This document shows, one piece after another, positions 37,100-46,672 of a stretch of 64,000 nt of DNA; the stretch's first letter is position 1, and the number at the start of each line of letters is the position of its first letter. The notes beneath the pieces are model-generated. The model worked only from the letters and a program-made list of their open reading frames with translations, had not been told where the DNA came from and did no database searches. This DNA is from Planctomycetota bacterium (lineage in GTDB: Bacteria > Planctomycetota > UBA1135 > GCA-002686595), in contig CANKOY010000005.1 of NCBI GenBank assembly GCA_947484275.1, positions 1 through 64,000 of the forward strand. The letters run 5' to 3'. The position numbers and the translations under genes were made by a program.

Positions 37100-39424
37100 A
37101 TGAGCATGCGAGAGCCTGAATCAAACCTGGGGCGTACGCCTGCGTTGGAGCGCTTGCTGCAGCGCCTTGCCCTGCGTTTGAGCGCGCAGGTCTGGATGTT
37201 TGGCCTCGGGACACTTCTGGCGCTCACCTGCGCTTGGTTGGCCTTTGCGTTCTTCGCGGACTTCGGACTGCGCGTGCCCCATGGCGTGCGCGTGGCCCAC
37301 GGCCTCGTGGCCCTGGCCCTGCCCGGATTTTGTGCATGGCGCTACTTGATCCGGCCCCTCGCGCGGCGACCGGATCGCGCACAGACGGCGGTGCTCTTGG
37401 AGCGCCAGCGGCCGGGCTCGAACGATCTGTTCGTCAGCGCCGTTCAGTTGCAGCGCAACGCGGGAGGCGACGCGGCGCCGACGCTCGTTGACGCTGTATT
37501 GGCCTCCGCGGAGCGCGAAGCTCTACAAACGCGCATCGACGGCGTCCTCGACGAGCGCCCGGCCCGCTGGCGCGCGGCCCTGGGAGTTGGATCGACCGCG
37601 GTGCTCGCCTTGGCGTGGGTCGGATATCCGGATCTCGCGCGCACGTTCTTCGCTCGCATGCTCGATTCTTCCGCCCACTGGCCCCAGCGCACGCACCTCA
37701 CGCTGCAGATCCCCCTGCCGCCCGAAAAGGCCTCGGTAGTCGAGCGCGACGGCGTGCTGTTCGTGCGCGTCGCCCGCGGGAGCGACGTACCGGTGCTCGT
37801 GCGGGCCGAAGGCGCGCGCCCCGACGATGTGCTGCTCGACGTGTCCGGCTCGAGCCCGATCGCTCTGTCCGCTTCCTCGGACGGGACGTACCGCACGTTG
37901 CTGCGCTCGCTGCAGAATGGCGTCGAATTGCGCGCCAGCGGCGGCGATGACGAGGGATTGAGCGCGCGCGCGACGATCGAGGTGCTTTCGCCCCCCGATC
38001 TCGCCGAACTCGCGCTGCGGATCGAGCCACCGGCCTACACGGGCCGCGCGCCGTCGATCGAATTCAATCGCGACGTCGAAGTGCTCGCAGGATCACGTCT
38101 GCAAGTCGTGATCCGCACCGATCCCCCCGAGGCCCTTGCGCGCGCCAGAATCCTCCCCATGGATCGCGTGCAAGAGTTGACGCCCATGGATTTCCCCGCG
38201 CGCGAGGCCAATGTCCCCCCGCTCCCAGGCCGCGGCTTCGAGTGGCTGGCCACGGAGTCACTCCGCCTGCGGTTCGAGCTGGAGGACGCGCAGGGCTTGA
38301 CCAATCCCGATCCGGGATTGTTCGCGGTGCGCGTGCAAACGGACGAGCGGCCGCAGATCTCGATCTTCGCGCCGGCGCGAGTCGAGGTCGACACTCTGCT
38401 CGGCGGTTGGATCGCACTTCGCGCGCGCGCCAGCGACGAATACGGCATCGCGCGAATGACCTGGAGTTCGCGCCCAAGCGGCGAGGGCGCAGTCGCGAAG
38501 ATCAGCCCACTGGAGTGGCGCATCGTGGCGCCCGAGGAACGCACGCCGGACGAGACTCGGCCCGTGGTCGCAATCGCGGGCGTGCGCATCGACGTGGCCG
38601 CACTGGGTGACGCCGAGCACGCGGTGCTCGAAGGCTCCCAGTTCATCCTTGAAGTGCAAGCCGCCGACAACCGGCCCGAGGCCGGAGACGAGTCGATCTC
38701 GCAGTCCGCCTCCGTGGCCGTGCGCGTGCTCTCCAGCGAAGAATTCCTGCGGCGCACCCAGGATCGCCTGGCGCGCGTGCGCTTGTCGGTCGGCGAACTG
38801 GAAACCCTGGCTCGCGACAAGGGACGTCGCGCGAGAGAACTCGTCGCCAGTTTGGAATCCGATGCGCCTGAAAGCGCCGGCACCGCGGGCGAACTTGCAG
38901 CCCTATACGCCGGCGCGCGGCGCGTGGAGGGCGATGCCCATTCAATCGCGCGCGAATTGTGTTCGATCGCGGAGAGCGTGCTCTACGCGCGCCTGGACAG
39001 CGAGGCGGACGGCACGCTGATCGCCCTGGACGAGGCCCTCGCCGCGGCCCCGCGCTCGGGCAGCCTGCCCGTGGAGGCCTGGAGGAAATTCGGCAGCTCA
39101 GCCGAAGTTGGACGCGGTCGCGCAACCCTGGCGGGACAACTGGCGGGACTTGTGGACCTGGCCCTGAAAATCGACTTTGACGATGCCCGCGCCGCCTCGC
39201 GGGCCGCCGAGCGCGCCCTGCAGTCCACGGATCTCGCCGAAGTCCACGCCGCCCTGGGGGAACACCTTGTCCTGCACAAGGAATTGGACCAACACATTCA
39301 GGCCCTGCTCGCCCGGCTGGCGGAGTGGGATAATTTCCAGTCGATCCTGTCCTTGACCAAGGACATCCTCAACCGACAGAAGGCATTGCGCGAGCGCGCG
39401 AAGGCCGCTCTCGGGGGCAAGTGA
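37100..39424 (+). CDS. Large membrane protein, DUF4175-like
   Basis: The 774-residue protein has two N-terminal membrane helices (MFGLGTLLALTCAWLAFAFFADF and VAHGLVALALPGFCAW). The arrangement ALERLLQRLALRLSAQ before the first helix and PLARRPDRAQTAVLLERQRPGSNDLFVSAVQL after the second recalls the DUF4175/TIGR02302 group. The large exported region is beta-rich up to about 540 and helical at the C terminus (FLRRTQDRLARVRLSVGELETLA through ILNRQKALRERAKAALGG). I have no function for it. It sits 9 bases after the toroid gene and 19 before the coiled-coil gene, and its helical tail may pair with that coiled coil. Confidence 0.72.
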   Translation: MSMREPESNLGRTPALERLLQRLALRLSAQVWMFGLGTLLALTCAWLAFAFFADFGLRVPHGVRVAHGLVALALPGFCAWRYLIRPLARRPDRAQTAVLLERQRPGSNDLFVSAVQLQRNAGGDAAPTLVDAVLASAEREALQTRIDGVLDERPARWRAALGVGSTAVLALAWVGYPDLARTFFARMLDSSAHWPQRTHLTLQIPLPPEKASVVERDGVLFVRVARGSDVPVLVRAEGARPDDVLLDVSGSSPIALSASSDGTYRTLLRSLQNGVELRASGGDDEGLSARATIEVLSPPDLAELALRIEPPAYTGRAPSIEFNRDVEVLAGSRLQVVIRTDPPEALARARILPMDRVQELTPMDFPAREANVPPLPGRGFEWLATESLRLRFELEDAQGLTNPDPGLFAVRVQTDERPQISIFAPARVEVDTLLGGWIALRARASDEYGIARMTWSSRPSGEGAVAKISPLEWRIVAPEERTPDETRPVVAIAGVRIDVAALGDAEHAVLEGSQFILEVQAADNRPEAGDESISQSASVAVRVLSSEEFLRRTQDRLARVRLSVGELETLARDKGRRARELVASLESDAPESAGTAGELAALYAGARRVEGDAHSIARELCSIAESVLYARLDSEADGTLIALDEALAAAPRSGSLPVEAWRKFGSSAEVGRGRATLAGQLAGLVDLALKIDFDDARAASRAAERALQSTDLAEVHAALGEHLVLHKELDQHIQALLARLAEWDNFQSILSLTKDILNRQKALRERAKAALGGK

Positions 39425-39443
39425 AGAAGCAGAGAGGCAGTTC

Positions 39444-42404
39444 ATGAACTCGATGCAGCAAACAGTCCGCAGCTTTTCGCTCGCATGCCTCGCTGCGTTC
39501 AGCGTGGCTGGTGCGACGACGGTGTCTGGCGCTGTTGAGGCGCGGGCCCAGGACGGCGTGCCGAGCCTGACGGGCATCTCAGAAGAGCAGGAACTCCTGG
39601 CGCGGCAGCTCGATCGCCTGCGGCGCACCATGGAGGCCCTGATTCCGCGCCTGGAGAAGGAGGGCCGACCGCGGGCCCTCGAATTGGTCAAGACCGCGCT
39701 GCTCGAACTGAACAGCCGACCCGAGGAGACCAAGTCGCGCACGCTTCAGGAGTTGATGGAGGCCGCGCGAAACGGACTCGCGAGCGGCCAGGCCGTGCTC
39801 TCCCTCGAAGAACAGGAGTTGATCGTGCAGCGGCTCGATCGCCTGCTGTCGATCCTGCTCGATCGCACGAACATCGAGGCCATCGATCGCTCCATCGACG
39901 AGCTCAAGGAAGTCCAGAGAGCCATTTCTCAGCTCGCCAAGCGCGAAGCAGATCTGGAGGCTTCAACCAAGGACCTGGCCGAGCGCTCCAAGAGTGAACA
40001 GGCCAAGGACCTCGCCAAGACGCTCAATGACTTGCAGTCCCGTCAGCGCGCGCTGAATCAGGAGACCGAGAAGAGCGCCCGCGAGAATCGCGAGTTGGAC
40101 ATGAGCCAGGTGGAGCGCTCGCTTGCGGAACTCCTGCAGCGCGAAAAGCGCGATCAGCGCCTGCTCGAGAGCTACCGACCCGAGAGTGCTCAGGAACTTT
40201 CGAAGCCCGCGGATTCCTTGGCGGAGGCCCGGGCCCAGGGAGCGAAGGGAGAACGCCTGCGGCAGGCTGCGCGGGAACTGCGCCGCGCCGCGGCTTCGAC
40301 GCGCGACGCGGGCACGGGCGCCGAGGAGGAAGATGCCAAGGCAGAGCGCGCCGCGCGTGAGGCGGCCGGCGAATTGTCGAGCGCAGCGGAGCGCGAGGAA
40401 CGTCGCCAGCGCGCAGCCCCGGATTCACAGACCGCGCCCGCGGCCAAGGCCCTACGCGAGGGTGCTGAGAAACTCGAGACTGCGGCCGGCTCCGGCACAG
40501 AAGCGCGCGACGCGGCCGCCACGGCCCTGGAAGACGAGGCGCGCAAGCTCGAAGCGAGCGCGGCTGAACTTGAACAACAGGCGGACGCCGCGCGCAGCGC
40601 TGCCGCCGGAGAACTTGCGAAAAAGACCGGCACCTCCCCTACGCTCGCCGGCGAGGCGGCACGCAAGGCGGCCGAGGCACTGCGGCTCGCCATGGAGAGC
40701 CAGGCTGCCGCGCGCGAGGCGCAGTCGACTCCTGCGAGCACTGACGCATCAGCTCCTCCGAGCGCGGAGGAATCCGCCGCGCGCGAATCCGAGCAGGCGG
40801 CGCGGGCACAGACCAAGGCCGCGGATGCCGCGCGCGCCACTGAGGAAGCGGCGCGTGTGCTCGATCAGGCCCTGGCGGAAGAGCGAGCATTGCCCGAGGG
40901 CATTTCGCGCTCCCAGCAGGCAGCCGCCGTGGAGTCCGAACGCCTTGCCGAGGTGCTCAAGGAATTGCCGCAGACCAAGAGCGAGAGCGGCGCGCAAGCG
41001 AGCAAGGCCCTGGAGGAAGCGGCAAAGTCCATGCGCGAAGCCGCGTCGTCCGCTCAGCAGCGAGACGGCGCAAGCGCGCAGTCCGCGGCGGAACAAGCCA
41101 CGAAGTCCTTGGAAGCGGCCCAGGCGGCCTTAGCGGAAGCACGGAATTCCGCCGCGCGCACGCCAGAAGCACAGGCCGCAGCAGCGCAGCGCGCGCAGGC
41201 CCAACGCGAGCTGTCGAAGGCCACCCAGGCGGCGAGCGCAAAGGCGAAGCAGGCGCAGTTGAAGCAGGCCTCAGCCGAGGCAGCCGAGCAGAGCCTGCAG
41301 GAAGCGGCCAAGGCCATGGAGCGCGCGGCGGAGCAGTTGGATCAGGGCGCGGAATCGGAAGCCGCTAGCGAGCAGCGCCAGGCCATGGAGCAACTGGCGC
41401 GTGCGCAAAATGCCTTGGAAAAGGGCCCGCGCGCCGAGACACCGCAGGCACGCGAACAAGCGGCCGAGCAGGCCGCCGAACAGGAGGAGATTCGCAAGCA
41501 ACTGCTAGAGCTCGCCAAGCGCGCCCGCGAGCGCAAGGACGCCAAGCCCCTGCCGAATCTGGACCAGGCCCAGTCCGACGCCGCGAAGGCCACCAAGGCC
41601 CTTGGCGAAGGCGACCTGCCTGAGGCCATGGAGGAGGAAGCCAAGGTGCGCAGCGAGCTCGAGCAGGCGGCCCAGGAACTGCAGAAGGAAGAGGACGAGT
41701 ACCAGCGCCTGCGCCAGGAAGAACTGCTGTTCAAGATTGGCGAGGAGCTCGAGAACCTGGTCAAGAATCATCGCGAAGCCGCGGCGGGAACGCGTGAAAT
41801 CGATTCGAAGCGCGAGCCAGGTGACAAACCCTCGCGCGCCCAGCGGCTGGCGCTCAAACGCATCGCCAAGGATGAAGCCGCGATCGCAGTACGCTGCGGC
41901 CAGATGGCCGACGCACTGGCCGCTGAGGGTGCCGTCGTCTTCGAGTCGGCCCTGCGCTCCGTCGGTCAGGACCTTGATCGCGTGGCCCTGGACCTGGAAG
42001 AGACCGGCGACTGGCAGAGCGGCGATCGCACACAGTCCCTGCAGGTCAGCGCCGAGCGTCGACTTGTGCAGTTGATCGAAGCTGTCAAGGCCGAGCGTCA
42101 GCGGAAGGAAAAGGAGAGCCGCGACGAACCCGGGGAGCAGGAAGGCCCGGAACAGAAAGACCCGAAGGAACCGCTGGTCGCTGACTCCGCCGAATTGAAA
42201 TTGCTCGCGACGATGGAATCCGACACGGTCCGCAGTTTGAACCGGCTGCTGGCGCTGTACCCCGAGCTGGGCACCGAGGGCGCCGAGGTCGATCCGCGCG
42301 TTTTGCGCGACGTGCAGCGACTCGCGGAACAACATGAGCGCACCACAGCCCTGTTCGCGAGCTTCCGCAAGAAACTGGGGATCCCCGATCCGAGTGAGCA
42401 ATGA
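39444..42404 (+). CDS. Exported long coiled-coil protein (986 residues, Ala/Glu/Arg-rich)
   Basis: After a signal peptide ending near Ala36 (FSVAGATTVSGAVEARAQ), almost the whole protein is predicted coiled coil: long runs of Ala, Glu, Lys, Arg and Gln with no Gly/Pro breaks except near 395-425. The first part (ISEEQELLARQLDRLRRTMEALIP) repeats as LSLEEQELIVQRLDRLLSILLD, suggesting an internal duplication. The C terminus (about 870-986) is less biased and ends ERTTALFASFRKKLGIPDPSEQ. A length near 140 nm is possible if fully extended, enough to span a wide periplasm. It may be a spacer or scaffold. Function is unknown and composition limits homology calls. Confidence 0.72.
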   Translation: MNSMQQTVRSFSLACLAAFSVAGATTVSGAVEARAQDGVPSLTGISEEQELLARQLDRLRRTMEALIPRLEKEGRPRALELVKTALLELNSRPEETKSRTLQELMEAARNGLASGQAVLSLEEQELIVQRLDRLLSILLDRTNIEAIDRSIDELKEVQRAISQLAKREADLEASTKDLAERSKSEQAKDLAKTLNDLQSRQRALNQETEKSARENRELDMSQVERSLAELLQREKRDQRLLESYRPESAQELSKPADSLAEARAQGAKGERLRQAARELRRAAASTRDAGTGAEEEDAKAERAAREAAGELSSAAEREERRQRAAPDSQTAPAAKALREGAEKLETAAGSGTEARDAAATALEDEARKLEASAAELEQQADAARSAAAGELAKKTGTSPTLAGEAARKAAEALRLAMESQAAAREAQSTPASTDASAPPSAEESAARESEQAARAQTKAADAARATEEAARVLDQALAEERALPEGISRSQQAAAVESERLAEVLKELPQTKSESGAQASKALEEAAKSMREAASSAQQRDGASAQSAAEQATKSLEAAQAALAEARNSAARTPEAQAAAAQRAQAQRELSKATQAASAKAKQAQLKQASAEAAEQSLQEAAKAMERAAEQLDQGAESEAASEQRQAMEQLARAQNALEKGPRAETPQAREQAAEQAAEQEEIRKQLLELAKRARERKDAKPLPNLDQAQSDAAKATKALGEGDLPEAMEEEAKVRSELEQAAQELQKEEDEYQRLRQEELLFKIGEELENLVKNHREAAAGTREIDSKREPGDKPSRAQRLALKRIAKDEAAIAVRCGQMADALAAEGAVVFESALRSVGQDLDRVALDLEETGDWQSGDRTQSLQVSAERRLVQLIEAVKAERQRKEKESRDEPGEQEGPEQKDPKEPLVADSAELKLLATMESDTVRSLNRLLALYPELGTEGAEVDPRVLRDVQRLAEQHERTTALFASFRKKLGIPDPSEQ

Positions 42405-42439
42405 TGCGCGCCACTGAAACCATGAAACGAGGAGATGCC

Positions 42440-43264
42440 ATGCTGCTCCGCCACGCCGCCATCGCCTGCGCGTTCCTTTGGGCCCCAAGCCTCGTGGCGC
42501 AGGAACCGACGCGCCCCGAGCCCAAGCCTGCGGAACAGAAGCCGCCCGAAAAACCGCCCCTGGAACTGCCGCCGCTTCCCGGCGGCGAAGCCCCGGGCGG
42601 GATGCAGCAGGAAATGCTCGAGCTGTTCGCGAAAGTCGAGAACCGACTGCGCGCCATCGACACGCAGTTGTACGAGGCCGCCTCCGGCCGCGTGCCAACC
42701 AAGGCGGTCACGGGTTCGGGCATCGAAGATCTGTTGCGCTCGGGCAAACAGGCTGCCGTGCCCAAAAACATCTCCGAGCTGCTGCAGAGCGCCTCGAGCG
42801 ACAGCCAGAGCGCCCAGTCGGACATCCAACGCATTCTCGAGATCGCCGAGGCGATGAATAAGAAGAAGCCTTCGGGCGGAGCGGGCGGTGGAAAACCCAA
42901 GCCCGGTTCCGGCGGCAAGTCACCGCTCGACAAACCGGGAAATGGCGACCCGCAAGGCCGAGAGCAGACTCCGAAGGACCCAGGTTCCAAGCCCGAGGGC
43001 AGCGAGCCCAAGGAAGGTGACGGGAACCCCGACAGCCCGCTTCCCGAAGATCCCAACGGCCCCGATGAAAATCGACCTGGGCAGAATCCCCCGAACGCGA
43101 AGACCGGTCCAGGGTCCACGGGCAGTGGCGACGATCGATGGGGCGACTTGCCCGTGCGAGCGCGGGAGATCTTTCGCGTCGAAGGCGGATCGGACCTTCC
43201 GCCGCAGTATCGCGATTGGATCGATGGGTACTACAAACGCCTGCAGGGCCTCGAGCGACGCTAG
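42440..43264 (+). CDS. Exported Pro/Gly-rich protein with conserved C-terminal motif
   Basis: I start at the ATG at 42440 because GAGGAG lies just before it and a clean signal peptide follows (MLLRHAAIACAFLWAPSLVAQ); the ATG at 42401 overlapping the previous stop is the alternative. The 274-residue protein has a Pro/Glu/Lys-rich segment after the signal, a helical stretch (QEMLELFAKVENRLRAIDTQLYEA) and a long disordered Gly/Pro/Lys/Asp region. A compact tail follows (WGDLPVRAREIF...LPPQYRDWIDGYYKRLQGLE) that looks folded and amphipathic. The tail is a candidate interaction motif. No family name is known to me. Confidence 0.68.
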   Translation: MLLRHAAIACAFLWAPSLVAQEPTRPEPKPAEQKPPEKPPLELPPLPGGEAPGGMQQEMLELFAKVENRLRAIDTQLYEAASGRVPTKAVTGSGIEDLLRSGKQAAVPKNISELLQSASSDSQSAQSDIQRILEIAEAMNKKKPSGGAGGGKPKPGSGGKSPLDKPGNGDPQGREQTPKDPGSKPEGSEPKEGDGNPDSPLPEDPNGPDENRPGQNPPNAKTGPGSTGSGDDRWGDLPVRAREIFRVEGGSDLPPQYRDWIDGYYKRLQGLERR

Positions 43265-43286
43265 GCGCGTCGCGAAGCAGGCCAGC

Positions 43287-44459
43287 GTGATCCCCGCCCC
43301 CCGTCCCATGGGCGCGTCGATCGGCATGGCGTGCTTAGTACTCCCGTGCCTCTGGTGGACGGCGGTCGCGGCCAGCGATCAAGGCCAGCGCCCTGGGCCG
43401 CAGCCCGGCCCGCCAATTTTTGGGGAGGCTTCAGAGCGCAGTTCCACTTCGAACGAGCTCCGCCGATCGGACATCGAGTCGCGCGCAAAGGCCGCGGTGG
43501 ATCGAAGTCTCCTGTCCCTGCAGCGCGCCCAGTCCGCGGCTCTCGACGGATCGTTCTCTACTAGCGGCGCAGAACACGCTGTGCCTGTGCCCGTGGCGGC
43601 ACTGGGCGCCCTGGCTTACATGGCCGCCGGCACCTTGCCCGATCGCGGGCCCCAGGGCGCGGAGCTGTCGCGGGCGATCGACTATCTCGTGTCGCGCTGC
43701 GATCTGGCCCCGGGATCCGCCACACGCGGTTACATCTCCAGCGACGGTGACGCAATTTCGCGCATGCACGGTCACGGCCTCGCGACCCTGGCCCTGAGTC
43801 AGGTGTACGTGAGTTCGCCCACCACTGCGCGCGGAGCGAAACTCGCCGCCGCCCTGGAGGCCGCCGTGCGCCTGATCGAGTCCAGTCAAGGCAGCGAGGG
43901 CGGCTGGTTTTATTACCCGCGGCCCTCCTACGAGCACGAAAACTCGGTCAGCGTGTGCCTGGTCCAGGCCCTGCGCGGCGCCCACGGTGCGGGGATCAAA
44001 GTGGACACTGCCGTGGTGTCGCGCGCGGTGGATTACATCAAGCGCTGTCAGACGGAGGACGGGTCCTTTCGCTACGCGCTCAACCAAAATTCGACTTCGG
44101 CGGCCCTGACCGCCGCGGGCGTCGCCACGCTGAATTCCATCGGCGTCTACGACGGTCCAGTGATCGAGCGTGCCATGGAATACTTGGCGCGCGACCTGGC
44201 GGGCCGCGAGAACGAAACGGGGATCGGTGACGCGCGCTCGCTGCACTACGAACGCTTTTACGTCGCCCAGGCATTGTGGCAAGCACCGGACGCGCGCCTG
44301 TGGGAGACCTGGCGCTCGCGCATGGTGGCGCAGCTTGAGTCCGAGCAACTGCCCGACGGTTCCTGGCGCGATTCCAAATACGGCGACGCCTACGCCACGG
44401 CCATGCACAGCCTCGTGCTATCGATTCCCCTGGGCTACCTGCCGATTTTCCAGCGCTAG
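43287..44459 (+). CDS. Exported alpha-toroid (prenyltransferase/squalene oxidase repeat) protein 2
   Basis: The start is uncertain: GTG at 43287 (391 codons) or ATG at 43308; both lead into a signal segment IGMACLVLPCLWWTAVAAS. QW-type repeats follow: SQGSEGGWFYYP, CQTEDGSFRY and EQLPDGSWRD, with helix pairs such as NSVSVCLVQALRGAHGAGIKVDTAVVSRAVDYIKRC. As in the first toroid gene there is no cyclase D-x-D-D, and it ends SIPLGYLPIFQR. It is the last gene of the long plus-strand run; larE converges from the other side with only 7 bases between the stops, so no separate terminator is visible. Confidence 0.83.
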   Translation: MIPAPRPMGASIGMACLVLPCLWWTAVAASDQGQRPGPQPGPPIFGEASERSSTSNELRRSDIESRAKAAVDRSLLSLQRAQSAALDGSFSTSGAEHAVPVPVAALGALAYMAAGTLPDRGPQGAELSRAIDYLVSRCDLAPGSATRGYISSDGDAISRMHGHGLATLALSQVYVSSPTTARGAKLAAALEAAVRLIESSQGSEGGWFYYPRPSYEHENSVSVCLVQALRGAHGAGIKVDTAVVSRAVDYIKRCQTEDGSFRYALNQNSTSAALTAAGVATLNSIGVYDGPVIERAMEYLARDLAGRENETGIGDARSLHYERFYVAQALWQAPDARLWETWRSRMVAQLESEQLPDGSWRDSKYGDAYATAMHSLVLSIPLGYLPIFQR

Positions 44460-44466
44460 CTTCGGC

Positions 44467-45285
44467 TCAAGAGCGGTCCAAGCGTGCTTCCGGCGCGCGG
44501 TACGTGTCGAGTTCGAACGCTTCGAAACCCACGGCCGTGAGCGCGGCGACGATGGTAGGCCACAGTTCCCGTGCTCGAGCGAGTTCTTCGTGCGCAACCT
44601 CCACGCGCGCCTTGGGAGCGTGGTCGCGTACGCGCAGCACGCGGAGTCCAAGTTGCTTGAGCTCGGCTTCGGCACTTTCGATGCGCCACAACCGCTCGCG
44701 CGACACTGCGGTGCCGGTGGGCAGCCGCGATGCGAGGCAGGCGCTGGCTGGCTTTTCCGCGCAGTCGATACCGTGCTCGCGCGCGTAACGGCGCACGTCC
44801 TGTTTACTGAAGCCAGCCGCCGCGAGCGGGGCGAGCACGCCGAATTCGCGCGCCGCGCGCGAGCCATGGCGCAGGAGCGCGAGGTCGTCCGCGATTTCGC
44901 CAAAGGCCAGGTGGGCTACGGAGTTTTCCGAGCACCACTCCCCCATGGACTCGAACAGAGCGAACTTGCAGAAGTAGCAACGGTCGGCCGCGTTCCTTTG
45001 GTAGCGCGGGTCCTCTAGCTCGCGCGTCGGCAGTTCGACGAGGCGCGCACCAATTTTCTGCGCGATGGCGCGAGCGTCGGCCAGCTCGGCCCGCGGCAGC
45101 GACGCGGAGTCAGCGATCACTCCCAGGGCGCGCTCGCCTAGAACACTGTGTGCGGCATGCAGCAGCACGGAGGAGTCCACGCCGCCGGAGAACGCCACCG
45201 CCAGGCTCGGAAGTTGGCCCAGGTCCGCGCGCAGTCGCACCACGCGCGCGGCGTAGTCGACATCGTGGGTGGTCGCCGTGCTCAC
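44467..45285 (-). CDS. larE: LarE-like ATP-dependent sacrificial sulfur transferase
   Basis: The 272-residue protein has a PP-loop SGGVDSS at 33-39, ADRCYFCK near 100-107, GEIADDL, and KPASACLASRLPTG with Cys183 aligned to the LarE cysteine that gives up its sulfur. LarE builds the nickel-pincer nucleotide cofactor of lactate racemase and related enzymes together with LarB and LarC. Neither of those nor LarA is in this window. It is the last gene of the minus-strand run and its ATG overlaps the carbonic anhydrase stop (ATGA). A broader sulfur-transfer role is possible, and thiS/thiG lie nearby. Confidence 0.9.
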   Translation of the reverse strand: MSTATTHDVDYAARVVRLRADLGQLPSLAVAFSGGVDSSVLLHAAHSVLGERALGVIADSASLPRAELADARAIAQKIGARLVELPTRELEDPRYQRNAADRCYFCKFALFESMGEWCSENSVAHLAFGEIADDLALLRHGSRAAREFGVLAPLAAAGFSKQDVRRYAREHGIDCAEKPASACLASRLPTGTAVSRERLWRIESAEAELKQLGLRVLRVRDHAPKARVEVAHEELARARELWPTIVAALTAVGFEAFELDTYRAPEARLDRS

Positions 45286-45785
45286 AGGTACTGGCGCAGC
45301 TTCTTCACGTAGTCCGCGGCGGAATGCACGAACATAGCCAGTTCCTCCGGCGTCAACGGGCGGATGACCTTGGCCGGGACGCCTGCCACCAGCGTGCGCG
45401 GCGGCACGACGAAGTTCTCGCGTACCACGGCGCCAGCCGCCACGAGCGCCTGCGCTCCGACGACGCTGCCTCCAAGGAGTACCGCGCCCATGCCGATCAG
45501 GGCGCCGTCGCCGATTTCCACGCCGTGCAAGACGCAGCGATGCCCGATGGTCACGTCGCTGCCGATCACATTCGGCTTTGCCGTGTCGGCGTGGATCATT
45601 GTCAGATCCTGCACGTTTGTGCGCGCACCAATCGTGATCGGGGCGTCGTCACCGCGCACGACGCATCCAAACCAGATACCGACGTCGGGACCGAGCGTGA
45701 CGTCACCAGTGATCGTGGCGGAGTGGGCCGCGAAGGCGCCACCTTCTACGGCTCGGAACAGGCCTTTCGCCGGGAATCTGGACAT
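45282..45785 (-). CDS. Gamma-class carbonic anhydrase / PaaY-like hexapeptide protein
   Basis: Starting at the ATG at 45785 gives 167 residues of left-handed beta-helix hexapeptide repeats (ATITGDVTLGPDVGIWFGCVVRGD, PITIGARTNVQDLTMIHAD, IGSDVTIGHRCVLHGVEIGDGALIGMGAVLLGG). Three zinc-ligand His residues are present at 65, 82 and 87. The C-terminal helix is AVVRENFVVPPRTLVAGVPAKVIRPLTPEE. Family members hydrate CO2 or have lost that activity; the metal ligands being intact supports a zinc protein. The long upstream part of the open frame is antisense to no known gene and overlaps the CPBP gene, so it is excluded. Confidence 0.92.
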   Translation of the reverse strand: MSRFPAKGLFRAVEGGAFAAHSATITGDVTLGPDVGIWFGCVVRGDDAPITIGARTNVQDLTMIHADTAKPNVIGSDVTIGHRCVLHGVEIGDGALIGMGAVLLGGSVVGAQALVAAGAVVRENFVVPPRTLVAGVPAKVIRPLTPEELAMFVHSAADYVKKLRQYL

Positions 45786-45835
45786 GCGCTGAGGATCGCA
45801 CGCCAGGGTCTTTGAGCGCAATGAGCGCGGGCGAA

Positions 45836-46672
45836 TCAGGCGCCGTCGGACAGGGACAGCATCCCGTAAGCAATGGCGTTGTGCAGCGCGTGCACCGCGT
45901 AGCAGGCGCTCAGGCGCTGGGTGCGCAACTTCAAGCTGCCGAGCAGCAAGGCCAGGCCCAGTACCGGAACCAGGGCGCTCTCTCCGTGCAACATGGCGAA
46001 GGCGAGGCTGGTCGCGAACACGCCGCCGCGGTCGCCGAGGTTCTGAACGAGCAACGGCTGCAGGAAGCCGCGGAAAATCACTTCCTCGAAGAACGGAAGC
46101 AGGAAGATCGCGAGCAGGGCCGCGTAGATTCGCCACTGCCCCGAGAGCTCGGCGATGTCATTGGCGATTTGTTGCTCGTGGAATTCGCCCCCGCACGCTT
46201 GGAAGATCCATGCCCACAGCGGCATCAGGCCGAGCAGTCCGGGCAGCACGATCACGTAGCAGGCCACAGCTACCCATGACGCGCGCACTGAACCCTGGGC
46301 GCGCAGGCCCAGGCAACTGACTCCGTCCGGATCCAGTCGCGCGGCCATCCAGAAGATCACCGCGCAAGTCGCCCCAAGCCCTAGGGCGCTCCCGAGCAGC
46401 GCGCGCAGACCCGCGGGGACACGCTCGGGGTCAAGGACGAGCCCCACAAGTGCCGGCGCCCCCTGCATGGCCAGCATGAGGATCAGGGCCACGACCAACG
46501 CGTGCATGAAGCGCCAGCGCGCAAAAAACACTGGCACCTTGGGCGAGAAACGGCGCGCGAAGGCGACGCACAACGGCGTCAAAGCCAAGCCCGCGAGCAC
46601 CAGTGCGGCGCCGCCGAGGCCTAGCTCGCGCGAACCAAGCTCGAGGGCGGGAGTCGCGTCTTGAAGCGTCAC
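45836..46672 (-). CDS. CPBP-family intramembrane metalloprotease
   Basis: I use a GTG at 46672 that overlaps the thiG stop (GTGA), giving a 278-residue multi-pass membrane protein. The catalytic motifs of the CAAX-protease/bacteriocin-processing family are intact: [15 protein letters not shown] (motif 1, E-E-x3-R), FAMLHG (motif 2) and [10 protein letters not shown] (motif 3, H-x3-N). About seven hydrophobic segments are seen. Substrates of bacterial members are mostly unknown. It lies between thiG and the carbonic anhydrase gene, and the 50-base gap after it contains nothing obvious. Confidence 0.88.
   Translation of the reverse strand: MTLQDATPALELGSRELGLGGAALVLAGLALTPLCVAFARRFSPKVPVFFARWRFMHALVVALILMLAMQGAPALVGLVLDPERVPAGLRALLGSALGLGATCAVIFWMAARLDPDGVSCLGLRAQGSVRASWVAVACYVIVLPGLLGLMPLWAWIFQACGGEFHEQQIANDIAELSGQWRIYAALLAIFLLPFFEEVIFRGFLQPLLVQNLGDRGGVFATSLAFAMLHGESALVPVLGLALLLGSLKLRTQRLSACYAVHALHNAIAYGMLSLSDGA

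Noticed and set aside
35924-44459. Squalene-hopene cyclase or terpene synthase function for the two toroid proteins.
   Set aside because: QW-type repeats are present but the catalytic D-x-D-D is absent and both proteins are short and exported, so an enzymatic hopanoid role is not supported.
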